Part shown: in pieces, positions 35,192 to 44,128 of the stretch | Layout of the letters: the number at the start of each line of letters is the position of its first letter | Position numbering within the stretch: the stretch's first letter is position 1 | The notes under the pieces: generated by a model | Told to the model about the DNA's origin: nothing | The model's input: the letters and a program-made list of their open reading frames with translations, nothing else | The model's database searches: none | Source of the DNA: Neobacillus sp. FSL H8-0543 | GTDB taxonomy: Bacteria; Bacillota; Bacilli; Bacillales; Cytobacillaceae | NCBI RefSeq assembly: GCF_038592905.1 | Contig: NZ_CP151943.1 | Location: 3,422,501-3,486,500 of the forward strand | Direction of reading: 5' to 3' | Length of the DNA stretch: 64,000 nt | Translations under genes and position numbers: made by a program

Positions 35192-35719
35192 ATGAGTATG
35201 ACTAATAATGATATCTTAATTCGATTAAGATATGCTTTAGATATAAAAAATACGGATATGGTGGAGATTTTTAAACTAGGTGGCATTGATGTATCAAAAG
35301 AAGATGTACTAAAGATGCTCACGAAACCAAAGGAAAGTTACGATGATGAAGCTAGCAATGATGATGAAATAGATGAAAATCATATGAAAGTCAATCATTT
35401 CTCGTTCGAGTCATTTTTAAACGGCCTTATCATTTTTAAAAGAGGTAAACAAGAACCAAAACCTGGACAACCCGAAAGACCGGCAATGACGATAAAGGAT
35501 CATGGCAGCGTTAATAATGTATTGCTAAAGAAATTGAAAATAGCACTATCGTTAACAAGTGAAGATATGCTAGAAATATTAGCAGATGCAGGAGTTATTG
35601 TCACCAAGGGAGAATTAAGTGCGATTTTAAGAAAAGAAGGACATAAGAATTATAAAGTGTGCGGTGATAAATACGCCAGGAATTTCTTAAAAGGATTAGC
35701 GATACAATATAGGGAATAA
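35192..35719 (+). CDS. DUF1456 (YehS-like) protein
   Basis: A 175-residue protein made of two similar halves: TNNDILIRLRYALDIKNTDM followed by VEIFKLGG (about 3-30) and NNVLLKKLKIALSLTSEDML followed by EILADAGV (about 105-135). This is the double-repeat layout of DUF1456. Each half ends with a short hydrophobic/basic motif (FLNGLII and FLKGLAI). Function is unknown. I start at 35192 because GGAGGTTTTAAG precedes it; an ORF extension to 35126 lacks a site. Confidence 0.8.
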   Translation: MSMTNNDILIRLRYALDIKNTDMVEIFKLGGIDVSKEDVLKMLTKPKESYDDEASNDDEIDENHMKVNHFSFESFLNGLIIFKRGKQEPKPGQPERPAMTIKDHGSVNNVLLKKLKIALSLTSEDMLEILADAGVIVTKGELSAILRKEGHKNYKVCGDKYARNFLKGLAIQYRE

Positions 35720-35783
35720 GTAATAATTCTTTAATGTTCAAACAATTGTAAGATTTCACAGGATTATAACATTAACCCTTTAT

Positions 35784-35789
35784 GTATAA
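35784..35789 (+). promoter_or_regulatory. Candidate extended -10 promoter of fbpB
   Basis: TATGTATAAT contains a perfect TATAAT with an upstream TG one base away, about 28 bases before the fbpB start codon. I see no clear Fur box here, although B. subtilis fbpB is Fur-controlled. Confidence 0.35.
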
Positions 35790-35816
35790 TGGAAATATAG
35801 AAGGGGTGAATAACTA

Positions 35817-35936
35817 ATGAGAAAACGTAAAGTAAGTTTTAAGGAATTGGTTATTAATAACAAGCAAGAAATCAAAAATGATATAAAAGCATTAGATAAA
35901 ATTGATGCAAAAATAGATGAAAAGCGTTCCAAATAG
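35817..35936 (+). CDS. fbpB: FbpB-like small basic protein
   Basis: A 39-residue basic protein, MRKRKVSFKELVINNKQEI followed by lysine- and aspartate-rich helices, matching the pattern of Fur-regulated basic protein B (K-R...F-E-E-L...N-K-x-E-L/I). In B. subtilis FbpB assists the small RNA FsrA in shutting down iron-using proteins during iron starvation. AGAAGGGGTG precedes the ATG. A strong terminator follows. The match is convincing in layout but the protein is short. Confidence 0.7.
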   Translation: MRKRKVSFKELVINNKQEIKNDIKALDKIDAKIDEKRSK

Positions 35937-35967
35937 TAAATATATAAATAAGATTATAGAAAATAGC

Positions 35968-35999
35968 TAGAGCAACCTTTTCCTGGTTGCTCTTTTTTC
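35968..35999 (+). terminator. Terminator of fbpB
   Basis: AGAGCAACC and GGTTGCTCT arms, then six T. Confidence 0.85.
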
Positions 36000-36346
36000 T
36001 GTCTTAAGAAATGAGTATTTAACTTTCAGTTAAGGAAATTAAAAGTCCATATCCCTATGGCAATCGCTGTCCAACTGCTTGTCTTCTTTCTCTAGTGAGT
36101 GTATGTAAAATTTTAATGATTTGGCAATTAAAAAATGTTATAAACGGCAGTATCTTTTCTGTTTTTAAAAAGAGCCAAAATAAGCAAGTAGTGCATAAAA
36201 ACTTGCATATTTTAGGCTCTTTAATTTTAATCCTTGTTGTATTAATGCTACCCGTTTAGCTTAAGTACAATATTTCTCAAAGTCCAAAAACAAGTTTTAC
36301 CTTAGATATTTTTTTATGCTCCTTTTTTAACTTTAAGTGAATAAAA
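36000..36346. other. Gene-free stretch with a long hairpin
   Basis: I see no gene. At 36166-36226 AAAGAGCCAAAAT and ATTTTAGGCTCTTT, with inner GCAAGT and ACTTGC arms, form a long stem-loop that could terminate transcription from either side. Confidence 0.5.
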
Positions 36347-37546
36347 TTATGATATTTTATAATTGCGATTAATTTCTCCCGATTGCTGTTTTCTTTTTAT
36401 GGTAGTGGCGGCGATTTGCACGATCATCATCACTACGTTAATTACAATCAGCCCCGCTATTGCAGTTGAGAAGCTATCCGTCGCATCGTGAATCCAGCCA
36501 AGAATAAGGGGGCCGGTTGCCCCAATCACATAGCCGGCTGATTGAGTCATGGCCGACCAAGCAGCCGCCTCCTGTGGATTGTCGGTAGCGTCCAAAGGCA
36601 GTAATAGATTTAGAGAAAACAATGCGCCGGCGCCCACACCAATAAAGATCGTGGCAATCAAAGGTGCAATGGAGGACGCAAGCATCACAAGCCCTACGAG
36701 TTCCGACAGTGCTGCAACCATTAGCCAAAGGCGACGGGAAGGGAATTTGCGAAGCAAGATCGGCAGAACAAGGCTAACCGGAATCTGAACAACGACGAAA
36801 ATCGTAAGCGCGCTTGCAGCGTAGGACTTACTATAGCCCAACCCTTGAATAATCTCTGGCAACCAAGCTGTGACTGAATAGAATAGCATGGCCATCAAGC
36901 CGAACGTCAGTGTAAGTAGCCACGCTTTCTTATTTGTCCATGGCATTCTCGTCTTCGAGCCGGTTGAAGTGGGATGATCTTGCCGTCTAATATGCCGCAT
37001 AACGAACAACCACCATAACAGCACTGCGACGAATGCGATTACTGCCCATATCCCAAGCGCGCTCTGCCAAGAGTTCAAACTATTTTGCATCGGCACGATC
37101 AAGCTCGAGCTTAGTGCTGCTCCCAGAGTAAGTGCAACCGTGTATATCGCAATCATCGAGGGCACATGCTTAGGAAAGTGGCGCTTAATAAATCCGGGAA
37201 GTAGCGGTCCTGCAAATGCAATCCCTATACCAGCAATAAAAGCGGTAATAAGCAAAAATGAGACCGAATCCGTGAAGAACCTAAGAATAGTACCGACTCC
37301 GATGACAAGCAGCGACCAACCCAATACCCGCTCAATACCCCATTTTCCGCTGAACTTTACGGCTACAGGAGCGAAGAGTCCCATGCAAAGAACAGGAATC
37401 GAAGTTAGCAAACTCGCTACGGAGGCGTTCATTCCTAAGCTGGTTCTAATCGTTTCGAGCAATGGTGCGATCGAGTTAATTGCCGGACGCAAGTTCAATG
37501 ATGCAATAAATAAAGCTATTATCATTAGAATATATCTTTTTTTCAT
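36347..37546 (-). CDS. CynX/NimT-family MFS transporter
   Basis: A 399-residue twelve-span protein of the CynX/NimT group, recognised by the opening ALFIASLNLRPAINSIAPLL and the later LLPLDATDNPQEAAAWSAM. E. coli members handle cyanate or 2-nitroimidazole. AAAGGAGAG lies 13 bases before the ATG, and a four-codon mini-frame starting closer to that site overlaps the start (ATGA), so translation may be coupled. It lies 45 bp after the pirin gene in the same direction and is probably in one operon with it. Base composition is richer in GC than the surroundings. Confidence 0.82.
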   Translation of the reverse strand: MKKRYILMIIALFIASLNLRPAINSIAPLLETIRTSLGMNASVASLLTSIPVLCMGLFAPVAVKFSGKWGIERVLGWSLLVIGVGTILRFFTDSVSFLLITAFIAGIGIAFAGPLLPGFIKRHFPKHVPSMIAIYTVALTLGAALSSSLIVPMQNSLNSWQSALGIWAVIAFVAVLLWWLFVMRHIRRQDHPTSTGSKTRMPWTNKKAWLLTLTFGLMAMLFYSVTAWLPEIIQGLGYSKSYAASALTIFVVVQIPVSLVLPILLRKFPSRRLWLMVAALSELVGLVMLASSIAPLIATIFIGVGAGALFSLNLLLPLDATDNPQEAAAWSAMTQSAGYVIGATGPLILGWIHDATDSFSTAIAGLIVINVVMMIVQIAATTIKRKQQSGEINRNYKIS

Positions 37547-37590
37547 GAAAATTTCATACTCTCCTTTAGGATATTATTATAAATTTCAAT

Positions 37591-38433
37591 TTAAAATTTA
37601 CCATCTCTATAATCGCGATAAGCCTGATTGATCTCTTGCTCGGTGTTCATAACGAAGGGGCCTCTTGCAACGACAGTTTCGCGAATCGGCTCGCCGGCAT
37701 ACAACATGACACGCATGGTGCTGCGTGCTTCGATCTTTATTTCGCTCCGCTCGGCAGTTCCCGCAGATCCTAACCATAAAACCTGTCCTTGCTTCCCTTC
37801 GGTGCTATCGGACCCAAAGGAGCCTTCGCCTTCCAAAATATACAGAAACCCGTTGTAGGACCCTGGAAGCTCAAACTTGAAGACTGCTTCTTGCTCCATA
37901 TTGATCTCAGCCATCGTAACAGGAGCAATATTTAATGTATCTGAGGCCTTATCGCCGAGTGACCCGGAAAATAGACGGATTTCAGCCCCGTTTTCATGAA
38001 TGACAGGCATTTCGGTCTTCCGCAAGTCTTGGTATCTGGAGGGTGACATCTTCTGTCCCGAGGGAATGTTCAGCCACAATTGAAGAAGGTTTACTGTCTC
38101 GCCCTTTACAGCGTCCTCGAGGTGTTCAACGCCTCTGCCCGCAGTCATCCATTGCGCGTCCCCGGCATGAAGCACACCTGTTCCATGCTTACTGTCATAA
38201 TGGTTAAGGTTGCCTTCAATCAAAAAAGTGACCGTCTCCATTCCACGATGAGGATGGACGCCAAACACTCCGCTGCTCATATGGTCATGTGCCATGAGCA
38301 GAAACGGATCATGCTCTTCCCAATGACCGGGTTCAACTATCCATGCCATCGTATGAATGGCGCTGTTTTGTTGGAAATGAGGGGTGCGGACACTTTTTAT
38401 GCCTCGACTAAATACATCTGGATTTTTCATCAT
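37591..38433 (-). CDS. Pirin-family protein
   Basis: A 280-residue bicupin. The N-terminal cupin has the pirin metal-site motif GVHPHRGMETVTFLIEG and GDAQWMTAGRGVEH; the C-terminal pirin domain ends near LYAGEPIRETVVARGPFVMN. Bacterial pirins often act as quercetinases or bind partner enzymes in a redox-dependent way; the true role here is open. GGAAGGAAG precedes two adjacent ATG codons. It is divergent from the HxlR regulator at 38668, which probably controls it, and runs into the CynX-type transporter gene. Confidence 0.87.
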   Translation of the reverse strand: MMKNPDVFSRGIKSVRTPHFQQNSAIHTMAWIVEPGHWEEHDPFLLMAHDHMSSGVFGVHPHRGMETVTFLIEGNLNHYDSKHGTGVLHAGDAQWMTAGRGVEHLEDAVKGETVNLLQLWLNIPSGQKMSPSRYQDLRKTEMPVIHENGAEIRLFSGSLGDKASDTLNIAPVTMAEINMEQEAVFKFELPGSYNGFLYILEGEGSFGSDSTEGKQGQVLWLGSAGTAERSEIKIEARSTMRVMLYAGEPIRETVVARGPFVMNTEQEINQAYRDYRDGKF

Positions 38434-38667
38434 GATCTTCCTTCCATAAATTATTTATTAACTAGCTAATAAAGGTGTTAGATGGTGTGGATTCATTATG
38501 CAACGAATCGAATGATTTATGAAGTAGGCACAACAATGATACAGTGTATCTTCAAAGTAACCTTGGGGATTGGCAAAGCTTCTGGAGGACCTTTACACAT
38601 TGAGTCGAATCGTATTAATATTGAAATTACGATACAATAGGATAGTCAACAGGCTGGAGGATTAAAA

Positions 38668-39030
38668 ATGGATGAAAAACCGGATAATTGTAAAGTCGCG
38701 ACAACATTGGATATGATTGTGGGCAAGTGGAAAATTGCCATAATGCTCCATTTACTTCATTACGGGACGATGAGGTTTAATGAATTACAAAAAGTAATGC
38801 CCAGCGTTACTCAAAAAGTACTCACCTCCCACTTGCGAGAGTTGGAGGAGGAGGGAATAATCATGCGGGTAACTTACCCTCAGGTTCCTCCGAAGGTTGA
38901 ATATTCGATGACCAAATACGGGGAGTCGCTCCAAATGGTTCTTGATATGATGCATGACTGGGGAGTGTCTCATTTGGCACGAAAGCAACAGCAGGAATCG
39001 CGACCACTGTTCGAGAATAACAATGGTTAA
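38668..39030 (+). CDS. HxlR-family transcriptional regulator
   Basis: A 120-residue winged-helix regulator with the typical HxlR opening (CKVATTLDMIVGKWKIAIML) and wing (TSHLRELEEEGIIMR, YSMTKYGESL). Cys8 is where HxlR proteins such as YodB sense quinones and electrophiles. GGAGGATT precedes the ATG. The gene is divergent from the pirin-CynX pair, which suggests a local electrophile-response module together with the FMN reductase at 39231. Confidence 0.87.
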   Translation: MDEKPDNCKVATTLDMIVGKWKIAIMLHLLHYGTMRFNELQKVMPSVTQKVLTSHLRELEEEGIIMRVTYPQVPPKVEYSMTKYGESLQMVLDMMHDWGVSHLARKQQQESRPLFENNNG

Positions 39031-39120
39031 CATTTGACACTTACTTTTAATATAGGAGTGGCTGCTCGTGTCATTATCCTTAAAGTCAGGAGTTTGTCTT
39101 TTTTTACTCTATTTTTTAAA

Positions 39121-39176
39121 ACAAAAAGGTTGGAGCATAAAACAGAATTTCTTCTGCTATATGCTCCAACCTCTTT
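39121..39176. terminator. Bidirectional terminator
   Basis: AAGGTTGGAGCATA and TATGCTCCAACCT arms with an inner CAGAA and TTCTG stem, flanked by A and T runs, between the HxlR and FMN reductase genes. Confidence 0.75.
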
Positions 39177-39230
39177 CTTTAACTTCGGCCAGAGAACATT
39201 TAATCTTCTTTGAAAAGAACCGAAATTATC

Positions 39231-39785
39231 TCACGCTTGATATTTCTTAATCAAATTAACAAACGTGTCGACGAATGTTTGTAAGAATTGAATAGTTCCT
39301 TCATTCTTTATTTTTCCATTTCCATCCAATAATGCCGCGGTATTACCAATATAAGCTTCTGGTTGTTGAACCACTGGCATATTTAAGCATGTAATAATCT
39401 GACGCAAATGGTGATTTGCGCCAAATCCACCCAAATTACCAGGAGATTGGCTGATAATGGCCGCTGGTTTGCCATTCCATACACTTGCTCCATATGGACG
39501 GGAACCTACATCCAGTGCGTTACTTAATACAGCAGGTACAGAACGGTTATATTCAGGCGTTACAAATAAAACAGCATCAATTTCCTTTACTCTATTACGG
39601 AAAGTAGTATATTCTGCCCGAACATTGTTTTCATTATCATAATCTTGATTATAGAAAGGTAAATTTTCAATTTCAATAAATTCACTTTCATATCCTTCAG
39701 GGAATAAAGCCGCAACATTGCCTGCAATTTTTTTAGAAAAAGATTCATTCCGCAGACTACCAACTAAAATACCGATTTTTGTCAT
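39231..39785 (-). CDS. NADPH-dependent FMN reductase (quinone/azo/chromate reductase type)
   Basis: A 184-residue flavodoxin-like reductase. GILVGSLRNESFSKKIAGN is the FMN-phosphate loop of the family and TPEYNRSVPAVLSNALD the second signature. Such enzymes reduce quinones, azo dyes or chromate in the cytosol. GAAAGG precedes the ATG. It converges on the HxlR gene; reductases of this type are often under HxlR/YodB-type control, which fits the neighbourhood. Confidence 0.88.
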   Translation of the reverse strand: MTKIGILVGSLRNESFSKKIAGNVAALFPEGYESEFIEIENLPFYNQDYDNENNVRAEYTTFRNRVKEIDAVLFVTPEYNRSVPAVLSNALDVGSRPYGASVWNGKPAAIISQSPGNLGGFGANHHLRQIITCLNMPVVQQPEAYIGNTAALLDGNGKIKNEGTIQFLQTFVDTFVNLIKKYQA

Positions 39786-40278
39786 TTTATATCAGCCTTT
39801 CTCTTCAAAACGTATTCTTCTTTTACCTTACGAATACTCAAATACGTTCTGTTATACTATCGTTTTATTTTTAACGTACAATGTTATTATTACTCATATA
39901 TATCATTTTAAAAAGTACGCACTTTTAAGTGATATAGTATATAAAAGGATACTATTTATGGTGGTAAAATGGGAAGTGTTCTTAATTTATGGTTATCCCT
40001 ATAATTGTTTTAAACCTCAATTTATGATTGTAGTTGTACTGTCAAAACATACACCAGTTAATTGCCAGAAACAATTTTAAGGCAGATGTTAGTGAGATCA
40101 TTCTAAAATGATACTCATTTCATCTGCTTTATTTAATTTAAGTTTACAGAAAAAGGGGAAATTAATTTTAATATATTGAATAAAACGAAAATTTAAAATA
40201 TACTCTTAGAGAATCTTAATAATGAATGTGGCTTAATTGATCAACTAAGATTTATTTTGTAGGATTTGGGTGGGGATT
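39786..40278. other. Gene-free region with terminator-like hairpin
   Basis: No supported gene. At 40080-40135 a long imperfect stem (AAGGCAGATG and CATCTGCTT outer arms, ATCATT and AATGAT inner arms) with a T-rich tail is visible. Near 39910-39950 partly inverted AGTACGCACTTTTAAGTG and GATATAGTATAT elements could be an operator of the FMN reductase gene, but I cannot assign it. Confidence 0.4.
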
Positions 40279-42330
40279 ATGAAAATCTTAAAATTAGTTG
40301 CATATTATTTACTAGGAGTTATTGCGATTTTTTGTTTAAGTATTGTTCCGCAGTACTTATCAACAATAAGAGTGGAGGATTCGCCTGGCCTTATTAATCA
40401 AATGGTTTTGTTTATGGGGGAATTGCTAAACCCAGATTCATGGCAATATGTTATACAATCAACGTCTGCCACGGCTCCATTAATGGATATCCTATGGCCG
40501 GCATTTATTTATTCAATGCAAATATTATTGGGTGCGCTAGCCTTAGGTTTCATTATTGCCTTCTGTTTGGCCATAGCAGCAGTCTTTTTGCCAAGACCAA
40601 TACTTGGTTCTATTAAAAAAGTGCTAAATATTTTAGAGTCCATTCCAGACTTAATTTTCGCTACTCTATTACAGGTGATAGCTATCACATTTTTGCAGAA
40701 GAGTGGAATTCTTTTATTTCATGTTGCGAGCTTTCATGAGAAGGCTTATTTTGCTCCGATTGTCACACTGGCAATTTTACCGGCTGTGTCGATGTTCAAA
40801 ATCTTGTTGCTTATGATTGAAGAAGAATTTTTAAAGGAGTATGTCACATTTGTTAAGAGTAAAGGAATAAGCAGTTTTACTATTTTATTTAAACATGTGT
40901 TAAAAAATATCATGCCGATTTCGTTTCAACATATGAAGATTATTATTTGGGGAACGCTATCCAGCCAATTTATTGTTGAAAGAATTTTTAATGTGCATGG
41001 ACTTACATACTACTTGCTTGATGGTTTTACACCAATAACCATTGCGGTTACACTTATCCTCCTGTTTACACCCTTTTACTTTTTCTTTGGGTTGGTGGAT
41101 TTTTGGTTAAAAGAAGAACCCATTCACACCTACGATTTAAGAAAATCGACTAGGTGGGGAAAATGGAGCGATAGAAATATAACAGATTCTTTAAAGCGTC
41201 CGATCAATTATTTTGTTTATTCATTAAAGCATTTGAAAATAAGAAAAGTGAACCCTCTGCGACCGTTCATTACACTGCTTACAATATTCGGCAGCCATAT
41301 GAAAAATTGGAAATTTGCACTGGGATGCTTATTCTTTATTATAACCATTGGTTATAGTGTATATTACTCAGTTACCACCGATAATCATGTCGATCAAGTC
41401 CGGCTTTTTTATGAAGAAGATGGTGTGACACTGATTAGCAAAATGCCGCATGCTCCGACCGAACCATTCTTACTTGGTTCTGATCGCAGAGGATTCGATC
41501 TACTTGATCAAATCGTGATTGGTGCCAAGTATACCCTGGTATTTGCCTTGTTGATCGCTCTGTTACGTGTAATGGGAGGGCTTTTGTTTGGTATAATTTA
41601 TGCCTTTCACTTAAAACCTCGTGTGCAGCATTGGCTTGGGAAAATGATTGATGCTATCCACTTCCTGCCATTAAGCCTTATTGCCTATATCCTGCTTGCA
41701 CCCATCTTAATGCCAACGATGGCGGGTTATACTTATTCCTTTTCAGAGCGAATCCTTTTAGAAGTATTGATCTTAACAGTGTTGGTTGTTCCTCTTACAA
41801 CGGTCTTACTGGGAAAAGAAATCAAACGGGTTCTTGATTATGAATTTATAGCCAGTGCAAAAATTCTAGGTGGGAGTGGACTTCATTTATTTTGGCATCA
41901 TATATTGCCACATCTTGGACCACGTTTAACAATATTGTTTGGGACTCAATTTATTCAAGTGTTGTTAATCTTTATACATTTAGGTGTTTTTAGCTTTTTC
42001 TTTGGCGGAACTGAAATTTCTCTTGATACGTTGGGAGGAGACCCTCCATCCTCGATTACCTATGAATGGTCAGGTCTAGTTGGGCAAATAGGACGAACAG
42101 CCATTAGGGGGGGCATGTACTGGTTTTTATGGATATTAGTTGCTTTTATGCTAGCAATACTAGCAATGCAGCTTATTATGCAAGGTGTGAAGGAGGTACA
42201 GCAGGTAAAGGTTGGTGTTCTCAATAGGCTACCAAGAACACGTCTGAAAAAGGTCAAAAGAATCTCTAAAGATACTCACTCCTATCAGGTAACAAAGGAA
42301 AGCTTTAAAGAAATGGGACGGGGAGTTTAG
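40279..42330 (+). CDS. Fused OppB-OppC type ABC transporter permease
   Basis: A 683-residue protein that carries two permeases in one chain. The first half (about 1-285) resembles OppB/DppB and the second (about 330-645) OppC/DppC, each with the inner-membrane-component loop (EFLKEYVTFVKSKGISSFTI in the first, DYEFIASAKILGGSGLHLFW in the second). The linker includes the LLGSDRRGFDLL segment usual for OppC. Normally these are separate peptide or nickel uptake subunits. No ATPase or binding-protein gene adjoins it. GGGTGGGG precedes the ATG at 40279. It converges on an SgrR-type gene. Confidence 0.83.
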   Translation: MKILKLVAYYLLGVIAIFCLSIVPQYLSTIRVEDSPGLINQMVLFMGELLNPDSWQYVIQSTSATAPLMDILWPAFIYSMQILLGALALGFIIAFCLAIAAVFLPRPILGSIKKVLNILESIPDLIFATLLQVIAITFLQKSGILLFHVASFHEKAYFAPIVTLAILPAVSMFKILLLMIEEEFLKEYVTFVKSKGISSFTILFKHVLKNIMPISFQHMKIIIWGTLSSQFIVERIFNVHGLTYYLLDGFTPITIAVTLILLFTPFYFFFGLVDFWLKEEPIHTYDLRKSTRWGKWSDRNITDSLKRPINYFVYSLKHLKIRKVNPLRPFITLLTIFGSHMKNWKFALGCLFFIITIGYSVYYSVTTDNHVDQVRLFYEEDGVTLISKMPHAPTEPFLLGSDRRGFDLLDQIVIGAKYTLVFALLIALLRVMGGLLFGIIYAFHLKPRVQHWLGKMIDAIHFLPLSLIAYILLAPILMPTMAGYTYSFSERILLEVLILTVLVVPLTTVLLGKEIKRVLDYEFIASAKILGGSGLHLFWHHILPHLGPRLTILFGTQFIQVLLIFIHLGVFSFFFGGTEISLDTLGGDPPSSITYEWSGLVGQIGRTAIRGGMYWFLWILVAFMLAILAMQLIMQGVKEVQQVKVGVLNRLPRTRLKKVKRISKDTHSYQVTKESFKEMGRGV

Positions 42331-42343
42331 TTGTATTTTGTGG

Positions 42344-42374
42344 TAAAACCGCTCGAAAAATTGAGCGGTTTTTA
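42344..42374. terminator. Bidirectional terminator
   Basis: AAAACCGCTC and GAGCGGTTTTT arms between the fused permease and the convergent SgrR-type gene. Confidence 0.85.
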
Positions 42375-42387
42375 TCATGTTTTATTT

Positions 42388-44034
42388 TCAAGACTTCATC
42401 CATAATTTTGCTAGATCAACATATCCAAAATGCTTAATTTCAACATTCATAAGATTAATAGAAAATGGTATTTGCCGCTTTGAATAGTAAAGTGGGATAC
42501 ATAAAGAATTTTGAATTAAATAATCCTCAATTTTCAAATGATGATCTGTCCACTGCTCAAACGGCAAATCATTGTACCCTAGAATTAACTGTTTTAACTT
42601 TATATCTGTTTGCGTTAATTTATGAAGGGGCGAAAAAGCATTTTTCAAAAAAAAGAAATAGGAAAAGCTTTGGTTCAATTCAAATATTTCTCCATGAACA
42701 AATAAATCAGCATCTAAATTAAATTGATCCTTATTAACGGCATCTTGAAACGAGATTTCTTCAATCACAACTGCCAATCCAGCTTGCTCAAGGATGTCTT
42801 TAAGCCAATAAGAAACATCCTTTGCATAACTAACGACTTTCATAATAAGCGGACCTGTCATGATTGGTTTTTTTATTTTCGGCATCGAATAGGGCTTCGA
42901 ATATCCTATTAAACATCCACTGGTATTTTCGGAAATTCGTGTGTGTACCTGAGATATTTGCTGACGGTTTTGGTCGATAAGCATATGAATATAATCGCGT
43001 ACTTCTTTTCGTGCCATATCTGTTGGGCGAAATGGATTCAGTAAAACGATGCCAAAGCCTGAATCACTTTCAACTTCAAATGTCCCCACATTTTTAGACT
43101 CGTTTGCTCCATAATACAAAGCATTAAATTCTTTAGATACTTGAATAAATTCTACTCGATCTAATAATGGTCTCTCTCGAAAAAACTGTTTAAATGCGCA
43201 TAAAAGGGTTTTTTCTTCCGAATCTTCGGCGATATAGAAGCTGCCCGTTCCGATAATTTGACCGTGGACTTCTTTATGGATGCTCGCTGGAATCATACTT
43301 AGTAGCTGCAATATATAGGTACAGCCATCTGTAAATTCAAGCTCGACAACCAGTGGTGAAGGGGAAGATATGTTTATAATTGGGCTCCATAACTCAGCAT
43401 ATTCTCGTGATTGTTTCATTCCCTTAAATGATAGAACAACATCTTCTGCTTTTAAAATCGAACCATCATGAAAATGGATATCTTTTCGTAAATAAAGAGT
43501 TAACTTCGTAGCTGTGAGTTCCCAGCTGTGAGCAAGTTCTGATGTTATCGTATTATCTTCGTTCAATGCAACCACACGGTTATATACATTTGCTACTAGA
43601 TTCGCACTATGCACATCGGCAGCTTTTAATGGATGAAACGTTAGGAAGTGATAATAGCGTGGAATGATCAGACGATCTAGATCCTCTTGATGGAATCCGA
43701 ATTTTGATTGAAAGATATTCATTAAGCGCTGTTTTGTTTCAAGCGACCAATTTAACAATAATAGTTTACTTATTTCCTCAATAGAGTAAGTCTCTATTTT
43801 CGCTAAAAATAGTTTTTCATAGGTCACTTCCACGTCTTTTATCCATTGTAATATTGAAACGTTTCCTCTACCTTTCCCAGACTGAAAGGTTAGCCAGCCT
43901 TCTTCTTGCCATTGATGCAGCTTGCGCCGAGTTTGCTTCATGCTAAGATCAATTATTTCTGAGAGCTGTTTAACTTTGACTTCACCAGATGAAGTTGAAT
44001 TCCAAAGTAGTAATAGATTATCATCCATTTTCAT
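42388..44034 (-). CDS. SgrR-type regulator with solute-binding domain
   Basis: A 548-residue protein. The N-terminal winged helix (about 1-110; VKVKQLSEIIDLSMKQTRRK) is followed by a family-5 solute-binding-protein-like domain (about 160-540; FHDGSILKAEDVVLSFKGMK). This is the SgrR layout, in which the binding-protein domain senses a ligand inside the cell; there is no signal peptide. AAAGGAATGA leaves either ATG 44034 or the one two codons later as start. It is divergent from the MFS pump at 44129 with about 95 bp between, which suggests it controls that pump. Confidence 0.85.
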   Translation of the reverse strand: MKMDDNLLLLWNSTSSGEVKVKQLSEIIDLSMKQTRRKLHQWQEEGWLTFQSGKGRGNVSILQWIKDVEVTYEKLFLAKIETYSIEEISKLLLLNWSLETKQRLMNIFQSKFGFHQEDLDRLIIPRYYHFLTFHPLKAADVHSANLVANVYNRVVALNEDNTITSELAHSWELTATKLTLYLRKDIHFHDGSILKAEDVVLSFKGMKQSREYAELWSPIINISSPSPLVVELEFTDGCTYILQLLSMIPASIHKEVHGQIIGTGSFYIAEDSEEKTLLCAFKQFFRERPLLDRVEFIQVSKEFNALYYGANESKNVGTFEVESDSGFGIVLLNPFRPTDMARKEVRDYIHMLIDQNRQQISQVHTRISENTSGCLIGYSKPYSMPKIKKPIMTGPLIMKVVSYAKDVSYWLKDILEQAGLAVVIEEISFQDAVNKDQFNLDADLFVHGEIFELNQSFSYFFFLKNAFSPLHKLTQTDIKLKQLILGYNDLPFEQWTDHHLKIEDYLIQNSLCIPLYYSKRQIPFSINLMNVEIKHFGYVDLAKLWMKS

Positions 44035-44128
44035 TCATTCCTTTAAAAGTAGACATTTTTTAAAGATTTGGACATTTTTAACTTTCTTAGTCTAGTTTAC
44101 TATAGTTGTAGTGGAAGGAGTGACAATT

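Noticed and set aside
38482..38640. 52-codon frame between pirin and HxlR genes
   Set aside because: It fills the divergent promoter region, its AAAGGTG site is poorly spaced and the sequence resembles no family I know. It is left out as a gene but could be revisited.
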